DNA of 41,424 nt, from contig JAFXYD010000005.1 of the NCBI GenBank assembly GCA_017541995.1, positions 1 through 41,424 of the forward strand, given 5' to 3'. This document shows positions 1 through 7,205 of the stretch, in pieces (the first letter of the stretch is position 1; each line of letters begins with the position of its first letter). The notes below the pieces were generated by a model. It did not search any database. It was not told the origin of the DNA and saw nothing but the letters and a program-made list of their open reading frames with translations. This DNA comes from Oscillospiraceae bacterium. GTDB lineage: Bacteria > Bacillota > Clostridia > Oscillospirales > Oscillospiraceae. A program made the translations under genes and the position numbers.

Positions 1-137
1 GAACGCCCATCACCTGGTCCGTGGAGGGCTATGCCCAGGAGGCCCGGCTGAACGAGGATTCCACCGAGGAAGAGCTGAATCTCTTCAACGCCCTGCTGCA
101 CTACGTGGATTCCTGTGTCGCGGTCTTCGCCAACTGA
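1..137 (+). CDS. C-terminal end of an unrecognised protein (partial)
   Basis: The reading frame is open from base 3 to a TGA at 135-137, giving the last 44 codons of a gene that enters from the left edge. The visible tail starts TPITWSVEGYAQE and ends HYVDSCVAVFAN. It is acidic in the middle (NEDSTEEE), which looks like a helical C-terminus. I do not recognise the family. A hairpin with a short T tract follows 73 bases later and probably ends this transcript. Confidence 0.6.
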   Translation, partial: TPITWSVEGYAQEARLNEDSTEEELNLFNALLHYVDSCVAVFAN

Positions 138-209
138 TGCATCAACAGAGCCATAATATCTGTTAGCAGTCAGGTTTCATTTCAGTTAATTCATCCGCAA
201 AAACGAATG

Positions 210-241
210 GCTCCCAAGCTCATTTTGAGCTTGGGAGCTTT
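210..241 (+). terminator. Stem-loop terminator after the left-edge gene
   Basis: A 13-bp perfect stem (GGCTCCCAAGCTCA-type arm at 210-222, partner at 226-238) with a TTT loop is followed by a short T run. The T tract is weak, so termination efficiency is uncertain. Confidence 0.55.
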
Positions 242-349
242 ACAACCGTAAAAAAGATTTGCGCATTTGCCTATCCCGGAAATCGCTTGCGTTTTTTCGG
301 ATGGCTGTGCTTTATTGAAAAAAAGTCGAAAACAGCGAGGCGATGGAAA

Positions 350-598
350 ATGGAGCGACAGGATCAGCGGATGCTCGGCCCGCACCCGGAGGAACAGGCG
401 CTGCGGGAGGAGATCGCCCGGCTGCGGGCCTCGCTGACGGCGGTGCTGCTGCAAAAGGACGAGCTGGTCCTGATCCAGTGCAGGCGTATCGAGGCCGCCT
501 ACCTCCGCCGTTTCGGAGCCCTGGAGCTGAAGGTGATCGAGCCGGAGGCCTTCCTCGGTCTGATCCGGGAACGATTGGAAAAACAGAAAAATCTGTAA
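350..598 (+). CDS. Small hypothetical protein with a coiled-coil-like helix
   Basis: This is an 82-residue protein starting MERQDQRMLG. I chose the ATG at 350 because a GAGG lies about 9 bases upstream and the 21 codons from the upstream ATG at 287 look non-coding. Residues 15-45 are rich in Glu, Leu and Arg (EEIARLRASL) and should form a coiled coil, followed by a conserved-looking segment AAYLRRFGALELKV. I do not recognise a named family. A strong terminator starts 10 bases after the stop, so it ends its own transcript and is not co-transcribed with the DUF2828 gene. Confidence 0.55.
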   Translation: MERQDQRMLGPHPEEQALREEIARLRASLTAVLLQKDELVLIQCRRIEAAYLRRFGALELKVIEPEAFLGLIRERLEKQKNL

Positions 599-607
599 AA
601 AAGAAGC

Positions 608-643
608 AGTTGCGGGCTCATTTTTTGAGTTCGCAACTTTTTT
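608..643 (+). terminator. Rho-independent terminator
   Basis: A 13-bp stem (arm AGTTGCGGGCTCA at 608-620, partner near 626-638 with one wobble) is followed by a run of T. It closes the small gene ending at 598 and isolates the structured region that follows. Confidence 0.8.
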
Positions 644-682
644 CCAGGAAATGGCAAGATATTTATGCTATTTTGTAGTCGT

Positions 683-1432
683 GAAGCACAGACAGCAATC
701 CCGTTTATGGATATGACTTCTAATCATAACAACCAGAAAACCGTGCTTCGGATCAAAGACGCTGCCAGCAATCATATGCCATAGTCTAACGACGCCGGGC
801 TCATACCCCGAGTCCGCGGGCTCGCCCCGCTTGCAGAACAACAGCGTCTTGAAAAGGCACCTACAGCGATTAAGCGGTTCAGGCTGACTTGCTCGTGCAA
901 CGATGGCCGCACGCTCATACAAAAGGGCGATAAGCTTCCCTTCGGGGCGGTGCCTTGTAATTTAATGCAAAGCCGGAAAGGCTTTCATAATAGAACACCT
1001 GCGCTTGCTCCGTTTAACGGCACAGAGATGCCGCAAACTTGGAGCCGAGGATTCCCCTAACGGCACAACGATGCCGCAGCTTGGAATCGGCGCAGGGTTC
1101 ATAAAGGTGCCGCACAGCAATTTGCTGCCAGTCAGCCGATGGCCACGGCTTATATCCACTTGGGGAAACCTGGGATGTATCAGCAGCCCCAGCCAGGGCC
1201 AGCACCTTGAAAGCAAAAGACGCCAACAGCAAAAAACGATCTCGAAAATCGGGACCGAGTGCAGCGGCGAGCTCCTCGGGGGCGTTTTGAAAAGGCACCT
1301 GCAGCAATTTCGCATGTGACAGGCACGCAGGCTTGTATGCCGTGCACCTGATTGTAACCCGGAGCCTGCAGCCGGGCGGTGCCTTGAAAAAAGCGGACAA
1401 GCAATACCCATCAAGGGCACAGGTGCTTGTCC
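683..1432 (+). ncRNA. Tandem array of stem-bounded structured units, candidate ncRNA(s)
   Basis: No convincing gene lies between 644 and 1492. The DNA resolves into tightly packed units, each closed by complementary ends: 683-749 (GAAGCAC/GTGCTTC), 756-850 (AAGACGCTG/CAGCGTCTT), 854-956 (AAGGCACC/GGTGCCTT), 993-1100 (GAAC-A-CCTGCGC/GCGCAGGGTTC, one bulged A), 1104-1208 (AAGGTGC/GCACCTT), 1215-1288 (AAAA-GA-CGCC/GGCGTTTT), 1292-1385 (AAGGCACC/GGTGCCTT), and a simple hairpin at 1395-1432 (GGACAAGCA/TGCTTGTCC). In six of the first seven, CAGCAAT or a one-base variant sits 1-4 bases inside the 5-prime stem arm (693, 766, 864, 1115, 1227, 1302). Most units also contain internal hairpins. Spacers are mostly 3-8 bases. 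The array lies directly upstream of a Ro60-like DUF2828-vWA gene, so Y-RNA-like transcripts are a reasonable inference; one large structured RNA or non-transcribed repeats are alternatives. The plus strand is assumed from the downstream gene. No clear promoter was found. Confidence 0.45.
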
Positions 1433-1447
1433 CTACAAAAGCAAAAT

Positions 1448-1464
1448 GGCGCACAGTGTGCGCC
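1448..1464. repeat. Short palindromic repeat unit (GCGCAC type)
   Basis: GGCGCACAGTGTGCGCC followed by GCTAC is a perfect hairpin. It matches the stem and trailing GCTAC of the long inverted repeat at 35373-35436, so it is a minimal copy of the same dispersed family. It lies just upstream of the DUF2828 ribosome site. Confidence 0.6.
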
Positions 1465-1492
1465 GCTACGAATTTGAAAAGGAGTGATTTCC

Positions 1493-2968
1493 ATGCTGAA
1501 TTTTCTGAAACAGGAAGCCAACCGGACCTTTACCGAAAACGGGGCCGTGACCAATCGGAGCACGGGCTCGGAGCTGCTGGATCTCTTTGCCACCGTCGGG
1601 GCCCTGCGTCGGGAAAACGAGCAGGAGATCACCGACCGCTTCCTGCGGGCCTGGACCGAGGACAAGGATCTGGCCCTGAAGCTCCTGTTCTACGCCCGGG
1701 ACGTCCGGGGCGGCCTCGGGGAGCGCAGGGTCTTCCGCGCCGTGCTCCGCTGGCTGGCGGTGAACGAGCCCAGGTCTCTGGTGAAGAACCTGCCTCTGAT
1801 CCCCGAATACGGCCGCTGGGACGACGTGGGGATCCTGCTGGATACGCCCGTCAAGGCCGCCGCCGTCTCCGTCATCAAGGAACAGCTTTCCAAGGACCTG
1901 GAGGCCATGAAGGCCGAGGACGGCAGCGTCTCTCTGCTGGGCAAGTGGCTTCCCTCCATCAACGCCCACAACGAGGACACGGTCCGCCTGGGTCGCCTGC
2001 TGGCGAAGGAGCTGGGCTTGTCTGAGCGGGAGTACCGCAAAACCCTCTCCGCCCTGCGGGAGCGGATCCGCATCCTGGAGAACAATCTCCGGGAGAAGGA
2101 TTACAGCTTCGACTACGCCAAGCAGCCGGCCAAGGCCATGTTCAAGTACCGCAAGGCCTTCGCCCGGAACGACCGGGAGCGCTACACCGAGTTCCTGCAG
2201 CGGGTGCAGAAGGGGGAGACCAAACTCCACACCGGAACTCTTCTGCCCTATGAACTGGTGGATTCCTGGCTGACCAACTCCGGCCGGTATCGGATGCCCT
2301 CTCCGGAGGAGGCTTTGACCCTGAATACCACCTGGGCAGCCCTGGAAGATTTCGCTGCGGACGATAATGCGCTTGCCGTTGTGGACAGCTCCGGGTCCAT
2401 GTACGGCTGGTCCTCACCCAAGCCTGCCTCTGTGGCCCTGTCCCTGGGTCTCTACTTTGCCGAGCGGGCCAAGGGACCCTACCGCAACCACTTCATCGAG
2501 TTCTCCGCCCACCCGGAGCTCATCGAGCTCAAGGGCGAGACCTTCGTGGAGAAGCTGCGCTATATCTCTGCCTTCAACGAGATTGCCAACACCAATCTGG
2601 AGGCGGTCTTCGATCTGATTCTCTCCACGGCGGTCAAAAACCGCGTCCCGCAGGAGGAGCTGCCCAGGAAGCTCTACATCATCTCCGACATGGAGTTCGA
2701 TGCCTGTATGGAAAACGCATCCGCGACGGTCTTCGAGAACGCCCGGAAGCGCTATGCGAAGCACGGCTACGAGCTGCCGCAGATCGTGTTCTGGAACGTC
2801 CAATCCCGGAACCGCCAGCAGCCCGTCACCATGAACGACCGGGGCGTGGCCCTGGTCTCCGGCTGCAGCCCCCGGATCTTCTCCATGGCAATGGAAGGAA
2901 TCCTGGATCCCTACGCCTTCATGCTCTCGGTGCTGAACGCCGAGCGCTACGCCCCGATTTCCGCATAA
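1493..2968 (+). CDS. DUF2828 family protein with vWA/MIDAS domain (Ro60/TROVE-like)
   Basis: The product has 491 residues. ATG 1493 was chosen over GTG 1484 because AAGGAG at about 1478-1483 is correctly spaced for it. The N-terminal two thirds is helical, with RGGLGERRVFRAVL and YGRWDDVG segments that resemble DUF2828 and the HEAT-repeat ring of Ro60/TROVE proteins. The C-terminal third is a von Willebrand A fold with a MIDAS start (VVDSSGSMYG), followed by YIISDMEFD. Known Ro60 relatives bind misfolded RNA and small Y RNAs; that role here is inference. The gene stands alone, preceded by the structured array at 683-1432 and followed by hairpins. No RtcB-type RNA repair gene is nearby. I am confident of the vWA domain and fairly confident of the family. 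Confidence 0.85.
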   Translation: MLNFLKQEANRTFTENGAVTNRSTGSELLDLFATVGALRRENEQEITDRFLRAWTEDKDLALKLLFYARDVRGGLGERRVFRAVLRWLAVNEPRSLVKNLPLIPEYGRWDDVGILLDTPVKAAAVSVIKEQLSKDLEAMKAEDGSVSLLGKWLPSINAHNEDTVRLGRLLAKELGLSEREYRKTLSALRERIRILENNLREKDYSFDYAKQPAKAMFKYRKAFARNDRERYTEFLQRVQKGETKLHTGTLLPYELVDSWLTNSGRYRMPSPEEALTLNTTWAALEDFAADDNALAVVDSSGSMYGWSSPKPASVALSLGLYFAERAKGPYRNHFIEFSAHPELIELKGETFVEKLRYISAFNEIANTNLEAVFDLILSTAVKNRVPQEELPRKLYIISDMEFDACMENASATVFENARKRYAKHGYELPQIVFWNVQSRNRQQPVTMNDRGVALVSGCSPRIFSMAMEGILDPYAFMLSVLNAERYAPISA

Positions 2969-2978
2969 GCCTTCCCGA

Positions 2979-3021
2979 TTGTCATTGCGAGACCAGTGCA
3001 CACACCGGTCGTGGCAATCCG
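2979..3021. repeat. Dispersed hairpin repeat (TCATTGCGA...GTGGCAAT type)
   Basis: Outer arms ATTGCGA and TGGCAAT enclose an inner stem GACC.GTG/CAC.GGTC with one mismatch. Further copies are at 12585-12627 and 41175-41214, where the inner stem sequence differs but pairs perfectly. Confidence 0.75.
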
Positions 3022-3097
3022 TTCCTTTGGCATTCCGCTTCTGCTCCAAGCCGCAAAAGATGGTCGCGGCCAACCACGAAGCTGCTTCCGTATTTCA

Positions 3098-3139
3098 TAC
3101 TGAACTCCCACTTAAAGGTTTCTATGGGAGTTCAGTATC
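3098..3139. terminator. Long hairpin after the DUF2828 gene
   Basis: A perfect 14-bp stem (ATACTGAACTCCCA and its complement) encloses a 14-base loop. There is no T tract, so it may be a repeat or an RNA-stabilising end rather than a true terminator. Confidence 0.45.
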
Positions 3140-3144
3140 AAAAC

Positions 3145-3192
3145 AAAACGAGGGGCCAACCGGGCGCAAACGCCCGCCTGGTTCCTCGTTTT
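3145..3192 (-). terminator. Bidirectional terminator, end of the FAD/Fe-S operon
   Basis: AAAACGAGG and its complement flank an inner CGGGCG-CAAA-CGCCCG stem. Read on the minus strand it is followed by TTTTGTTTT. It lies about 40 bases past the stop of the last operon gene. Confidence 0.8.
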
Positions 3193-3230
3193 GCTGTTTA
3201 TTTGCGCGGTGTTCCGCTTTCAGCGGAAGC

Positions 3231-4379
3231 TCAGACGACAGAGGGTTCTGTGAAGAGCTTGCCCTCGGCAAAGCGGCTCAGCCGGAGCCGGGAGGCGTCG
3301 ATGCTGGGCTCCAGGCCCAGGATCATCTCCGCCATGACGGTGCCGGTGACGGGGCCGAACATGAAGCCGTGGCCGCTGAAGCCCACCGCCACGTAGAAGC
3401 CCTCCACCCCCTCCACCTTGTCATAGATGGGCTGGCGGTCCGGGGACATGTTATACAGTCCCGCCCACTGGCGCACCACCCGGAGCTGTCCGATGGGGGG
3501 CAGCACCTTGTCGATGGTTTTGGCCATCTCCTCCAGGAAGTGCCAGGAGGAGGTCCGGCGCAGATCCCGGGGCTCGGAGCTGTCGCTGCGGCCCATGATG
3601 AAGGAGCCGTGGGGGCTCTGCTGGACGTAGAGATTCAGATTGAAGGCCATGACCATGGGGTCCTGCATATGCTCCACGGGCTCCGTCACCAGGATCTGGT
3701 GGCGCTCGGAGTAGAGGGGCAGCTCCACCCCCACCATCCGGGCGATGCCCTGGGACCAGGCGTTGGCGGCGTTCACCACGATCCGGGTCTCGATATCGCC
3801 CCGGTTGGTTTCCACCCCTACGATCCTGCCTTTTTCCACCTTGATGCCCGTGACCTCGGTGAAGGTGTAAAACTCCACCCCCAGGCGCTTGGCGGCCTTG
3901 TAGAAGGCGTCGGTGGTCTTGTGCGGGTTCAGAAAGCCGTCCTTCTGGCAGTAGGCCGCGCCGGAGAGAATGCTTGTGTTCAGATGGGGGACGATCTCCC
4001 TGGCCTCCTCCAGGCTCACCATCCGGGAGGGGATGCCGCAGGCGTGCTGAACCTCGATGTTTTTGCGGAATTGGGTCAGCTCCTTTTCCGTGTCGGCAAT
4101 CATCAGATAGCCGCTCTGCCGCAGCTCAATGTCGCCGTCGTATTCCAGAATCTCATTGGCGTGCTCGAAGAACTCCGTGGAGAATTTGGACATGCGGCAG
4201 TTCATCTCCGTGCCCCACTGCATCCGGAAGCCCGCGCCGCAGGCTCCGGTGGAGCCGGAGCAGATGAAGCTCTTTTCCAGCACCACGATATTTTTCGCCC
4301 CCCGGGCGGCCAGGTTATAGGCGATGGAGCAGCCGGACATACCGGCGCCGATGATGACGATATCCGCTTTATTCTTCAT
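3231..4379 (-). CDS. FAD-dependent oxidoreductase, DAO family (HcnC/sarcosine oxidase beta-like)
   Basis: The product has 382 residues. The N-terminus carries the dinucleotide-binding motif DIVIIGAGMSGCSIAYNLA and then VLEKSF; the C-terminus has the DAO-family signature YVAVGFSGHGFMFGP. In this family the subunit oxidises an amino or imino acid (sarcosine, D-amino acid, proline, opine) by hydride transfer to FAD. It is the last gene of a five-gene operon, and its ATG overlaps the preceding small Fe-S gene by 11 bases, implying coupled synthesis. With its neighbours it should form a multi-subunit dehydrogenase feeding electrons to Fe-S centres instead of oxygen. The substrate cannot be read from sequence. 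It could be annotated as sarcosine oxidase beta subunit or D-proline dehydrogenase-like. Confidence 0.88.
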   Translation of the reverse strand: MKNKADIVIIGAGMSGCSIAYNLAARGAKNIVVLEKSFICSGSTGACGAGFRMQWGTEMNCRMSKFSTEFFEHANEILEYDGDIELRQSGYLMIADTEKELTQFRKNIEVQHACGIPSRMVSLEEAREIVPHLNTSILSGAAYCQKDGFLNPHKTTDAFYKAAKRLGVEFYTFTEVTGIKVEKGRIVGVETNRGDIETRIVVNAANAWSQGIARMVGVELPLYSERHQILVTEPVEHMQDPMVMAFNLNLYVQQSPHGSFIMGRSDSSEPRDLRRTSSWHFLEEMAKTIDKVLPPIGQLRVVRQWAGLYNMSPDRQPIYDKVEGVEGFYVAVGFSGHGFMFGPVTGTVMAEMILGLEPSIDASRLRLSRFAEGKLFTEPSVV

Positions 4380-4650
4380 TCCGTTCCGCCTCCTCCGCGA
4401 TCAGGTGGAGCTTTACCCCCACCACCGGGGGCCGAATGTTGTGGAATTGGAGCTCGCTCATGCTCCGGCCCGTGGCGTTGGCGATCTCCCGCAGCACCAG
4501 CTGGCCGCAGGTCTTGCCCTGGCAGGGGCCCATGCCGATGCGGGTGAGCCGCTTGATCTCGTCGTAGGTGACGTAGCCCTGGGCGATCAGTTCCCGGATT
4601 TCCTTCAGGCTCACGTCGGAGCATCGGCAAATGATGGTATTCTCATCCAC
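4369..4650 (-). CDS. BFD-like (2Fe-2S)-binding protein
   Basis: This 93-residue protein starts DENTIICRCSDVSLKEI after the initiator. Four cysteines are arranged as CRC followed about 35 residues later by GPCQGKTCG, the BFD-type [2Fe-2S] pattern found at the C-terminus of HcnB and opine oxidase A subunits. I chose GTG at 4650 because GGGAGG lies about 9 bases upstream and the start overlaps the ferredoxin stop; the ATG at 4686 would overlap that gene by 44 bases. Here the domain is a free-standing protein, probably the electron relay between the two flavoproteins. Confidence 0.8.
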   Translation of the reverse strand: MDENTIICRCSDVSLKEIRELIAQGYVTYDEIKRLTRIGMGPCQGKTCGQLVLREIANATGRSMSELQFHNIRPPVVGVKLHLIAEEAERNEE

Positions 4651-5143
4651 GGGCTTCTGCCTCCCTTCTGAAATTGCGGAATTCATAGAGGTACTTCCGC
4701 TCCACCTCCAGGGTAATCACCGGGGTGCGGTCAAAGGCCGGGGGATTCATGACCTTCTTCACCGTGGCCGCGCAGATGGGCTCTCCGGCCCGGTCCAGGC
4801 CCACCACCCGCTCCCCTGCCGCGGGCAGAGGCAAAAACTCATAGGGAATGCGGAACTCCACAGTGTCCGGGGATTTGGAGCCGTCCACGATCATGATGGA
4901 CAGGCCGGGGCATTTCGCCACGCAGACTCCGCAGCCGGTGCAGACGGCCTCGTCCCGCCGGGGGATTTCGTTGATGTCCTCTCCGATCTGAATGGCGCCG
5001 AAGGGGCAGGCGGTCTGGCAGGGGTTGCAGGGGATCTTCTGGTAGCACTCCACCACTGCCACGGGGCCCTTGTTGATCCTCTCTATGGGAGGAAATTTTT
5101 CCATGACCATCTCGCGGGTGGCCACGCCGGTTTGTTCAAACAT
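4643..5143 (-). CDS. 4Fe-4S dicluster ferredoxin-type subunit
   Basis: The product has 166 residues. Two ferredoxin cysteine groups are visible: CNPCQTACPFGAI near residue 40 and CTGCGVCVAKCPG near residue 75, enough for two [4Fe-4S] clusters. The C-terminal half has no cysteine motif and resembles a small beta domain (AAGERVVGLDRAG). A comparable ferredoxin subunit occurs in archaeal dye-linked proline dehydrogenase complexes. The start is ATG 5143 with a GGAGG just upstream. It sits between the two flavoprotein genes and overlaps the downstream BFD gene by 8 bases. It probably passes electrons out of the complex to a ferredoxin or quinone pool. Confidence 0.85.
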   Translation of the reverse strand: MFEQTGVATREMVMEKFPPIERINKGPVAVVECYQKIPCNPCQTACPFGAIQIGEDINEIPRRDEAVCTGCGVCVAKCPGLSIMIVDGSKSPDTVEFRIPYEFLPLPAAGERVVGLDRAGEPICAATVKKVMNPPAFDRTPVITLEVERKYLYEFRNFRREAEARG

Positions 5144-5155
5144 CTTCCTTCCTCC

Positions 5156-6238
5156 TTACAGCGCGCTGAGCTTCATGCCCGCCCGGATGCGCTCCCCCAC
5201 GGGGCCGGAGCGCAGGCCCTCCAGCTGGCGCAGATACTCCTGCCTGCGCGCCTCATAGTCTTCGGGCACGTGGCCCAGAGCCGCAGCGGCGCAGAGCCCC
5301 GCCAGGTAGCCCTCCGCCATGGCGGAGCTGGCCTCCTCGATGCCGGAGGCGTCCCCCGCCACGTAGATGCCGGGGATGCAGGTCTCGCAGTTTTCCGTCC
5401 GCAGGGGGACGCTGCCGCTGAGCTGGGGCACATATTTCATCTCCACGCCCCGCATGGCCAGCAGCTCGTTCAGAGGGCTCAGGCCCACGGAAATGCACAT
5501 GACGTCCACGTCAAAGCGCTGTTCCGTACCTGGAACAGGCTGGAAACGTTCATCCACCCGGCAGACCACGGCGGCCTCCAGGCAGTCCGTGCCGATGGCC
5601 TCCTTGACGGTGTGGGAGCAGAGGATGGGCGCCCCCATCCGGGCCAGCTTGGAGGCGTGGACCAGATAGGCGCCGATTTTCGGTGCGGCGTCCAGCACCG
5701 CCGCGACCTCCACCCCGGCCTGCAACAGCTGATAGCTGACGATGACGCCGATGTTGCCCGCGCCCACCATCAGCACCCGGTCACCGGGCTTGACCCCGTA
5801 GACGTTCATCAGGGTCTGCACCGCCCCCGCGCCGTAGATGCCGGGCAGGTCGTTATTGGGAAAGGCCAGGGATTTCTCATAGGCGCCGGTGGCGCAGATC
5901 ACGGATTTGGCCTTGATCTTGAAGTATTCCTTCTCGTCCTTCAGAACGGTGACCACGTTGTCCTCGTAGAAGCCCACGGCAGTGGCGTTGCACATCAGCT
6001 CGACGCGATCGCCGTATTCCTCCAGCTTTTTCAGCAGGATCCCGGCGATGTCCACCCCCCGGTGGGAGGCGTACTGGCGCTCGGAGCCGAAGAACATGTG
6101 GGTCTGCTTGATGAGCTGGCCCCCGGGGGCGAAGCTCCGCTCCAGGATCAGAACCCGCGCCCCGGAGGCGGCCGCGGAAATGGCGGCGCAGAGCCCCGCG
6201 GGGCCGGAGCCGATAATCAGCAGTTCAAGCTCTCTCAT
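5156..6238 (-). CDS. NAD(P)/FAD-dependent oxidoreductase (HcnB/opine oxidase A core)
   Basis: The product has 360 residues. The N-terminal FAD motif ELLIIGSGPAGLCAAISAA is followed by a second nucleotide-binding motif near the middle (VLMVGAGNIGVIV) and a C-terminal GIYVAGDASGIEEASSAM, the pyridine nucleotide-disulfide reductase layout. HcnB-type proteins normally end in a BFD [2Fe-2S] domain; here that domain is the separate gene at 4369-4650. The ATG at 6238 overlaps the stop of the upstream 2Fe-2S gene in an ATGA arrangement. The role is the electron-accepting flavoprotein of the dehydrogenase complex. Confidence 0.85.
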   Translation of the reverse strand: MRELELLIIGSGPAGLCAAISAAASGARVLILERSFAPGGQLIKQTHMFFGSERQYASHRGVDIAGILLKKLEEYGDRVELMCNATAVGFYEDNVVTVLKDEKEYFKIKAKSVICATGAYEKSLAFPNNDLPGIYGAGAVQTLMNVYGVKPGDRVLMVGAGNIGVIVSYQLLQAGVEVAAVLDAAPKIGAYLVHASKLARMGAPILCSHTVKEAIGTDCLEAAVVCRVDERFQPVPGTEQRFDVDVMCISVGLSPLNELLAMRGVEMKYVPQLSGSVPLRTENCETCIPGIYVAGDASGIEEASSAMAEGYLAGLCAAAALGHVPEDYEARRQEYLRQLEGLRSGPVGERIRAGMKLSAL

Positions 6239-6540
6239 TGGATCCTCCCCTTTCCCTCCTGGGTCTCCACCCGCATGCCCTCCCGCAGCAGGGTGATGCA
6301 GGTCCGGACGTTGGGCTCCCCGTCCACCACCATCTGGCAGGAGGCGCAGTTGCCGATGGCACAGTAGAAGCCCCGGGGCCGATGGAGATTCAGGCTCTTT
6401 GCCAGCACCTTCACACCGGCGGCGTGCAGGGCGGCGGCGATGGTTTCTCCCTCATAGCCCGTCATGGGCTGACCGTTGAAGGTGAAATGCAGTTCCTTCC
6501 CCCGGTCAAAGCTAAGAATTGGGTGCTGCGTAATCCTCAT
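6235..6540 (-). CDS. (2Fe-2S)-binding protein, HcnA/sarcosine oxidase alpha N-terminus type
   Basis: This 101-residue protein has the Fer2_4 arrangement: FNGQPMTGYEGETIAAAL, then RGFYCAIGNCASCQMVVDG and RTCITLL, giving the cysteines of a plant-type [2Fe-2S] site. It is the first gene of the five-gene operon. I prefer ATG 6540 to 6558 because AAAGGA lies about 9 bases upstream of it, while the upstream ATG lacks a ribosome site. In sarcosine oxidase the same segment is the N-terminus of the alpha chain; here it is free. Confidence 0.82.
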   Translation of the reverse strand: MRITQHPILSFDRGKELHFTFNGQPMTGYEGETIAAALHAAGVKVLAKSLNLHRPRGFYCAIGNCASCQMVVDGEPNVRTCITLLREGMRVETQEGKGRIQ

Positions 6541-6605
6541 ATCCGCATATCCTTTCATTCTGGTTTTCTCAGTGACTTGCGTTTTACAGGAGCAGGGCCA
6601 GTTTC

Positions 6606-6634
6606 ACTATAGCACTTTTTCACAAAATATGCAA
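6606..6634 (-). promoter_or_regulatory. Promoter of the FAD/Fe-S operon
   Basis: On the minus strand, TTGCAT, a 17-base spacer and TATAGT point into the operon about 65 bases before its first start codon. Confidence 0.75.
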
Positions 6635-6716
6635 TACCCGTTATAAACATTCTGGTGAAAATCACGGATTTTTTGGGCCCGCCGGGCAGCCTGCCCCGGC
6701 AGGCCCCAGTTCAGCA

Positions 6717-6745
6717 TTGAAAAATCCGCCGCTCTGTGGTACAAT
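6717..6745 (+). promoter_or_regulatory. Promoter of the thioesterase-GH13 operon
   Basis: TTGAAA, a 17-base spacer and TACAAT lie 32 bases upstream of the thioesterase ATG. Confidence 0.8.
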
Positions 6746-6777
6746 ACAGAAAACCCATACATGAGAGGAGAAGCAGT

Positions 6778-7185
6778 ATGCTGGAACCCGGAATCAAAAA
6801 CACAATCGAGCTCACCGTCACCAGGGACAAGTGCGCGGGCGCCCTGGGCAGCGGAGATCTGGACGTCTTCGCCACCCCGGCCATGATCGCCCTGATGGAG
6901 GAGACCGCCTGGAAGAGCCTGGTCCCCTATCTTGAGCCCGGCGAAAGCACCGTGGGCACCGCCCTGGAGGTGCGGCACCTCTCCGCCACCCCGGTGGGGC
7001 TGAAGGTCCGCTGCGAGACGGAGCTCACCGAGGTGGACCGGCGGCGGCTGGTCTTCCGCGTCAAGGTCTACGACCCCTTCGGTCTGGTGGGTGAGGGCCG
7101 CCACGAGCGCTTCGTGATCCAGTATGAGAAATTCATGAAAAAGGTGGATGAAAAGCGGAGCGCCGCCGAATCAGCCCCCAATTGA
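6778..7185 (+). CDS. Hot-dog thioesterase family protein (FlK-like)
   Basis: The product has 135 residues, the usual size for a single hot-dog domain. The segment FATPAMIALMEETAW contains the conserved Glu at the start of the central helix, followed by the ALEVRHLSATPVG strand region and the HERFVI end, as in fluoroacetyl-CoA thioesterase-like proteins. Such enzymes hydrolyse short acyl-CoA esters; the substrate here is unknown. ATG 6778 has GAGAGGAG a few bases upstream. The stop codon lies close to the start of the next gene, so the two are co-transcribed. Confidence 0.85.
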   Translation: MLEPGIKNTIELTVTRDKCAGALGSGDLDVFATPAMIALMEETAWKSLVPYLEPGESTVGTALEVRHLSATPVGLKVRCETELTEVDRRRLVFRVKVYDPFGLVGEGRHERFVIQYEKFMKKVDEKRSAAESAPN

Positions 7186-7205
7186 CCGGAAAGGAACACA
7201 GAAAA

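Noticed and set aside
683..1432. CRISPR array
   Set aside because: Units share only short motifs and paired ends, not an identical repeat of 23-37 bp, spacers are absent and no cas gene is present.
683..1432. Array of tRNA-like elements
   Set aside because: No unit gives a cloverleaf with an anticodon arm and GTTCRA T arm; only terminal stems and assorted internal hairpins were found.
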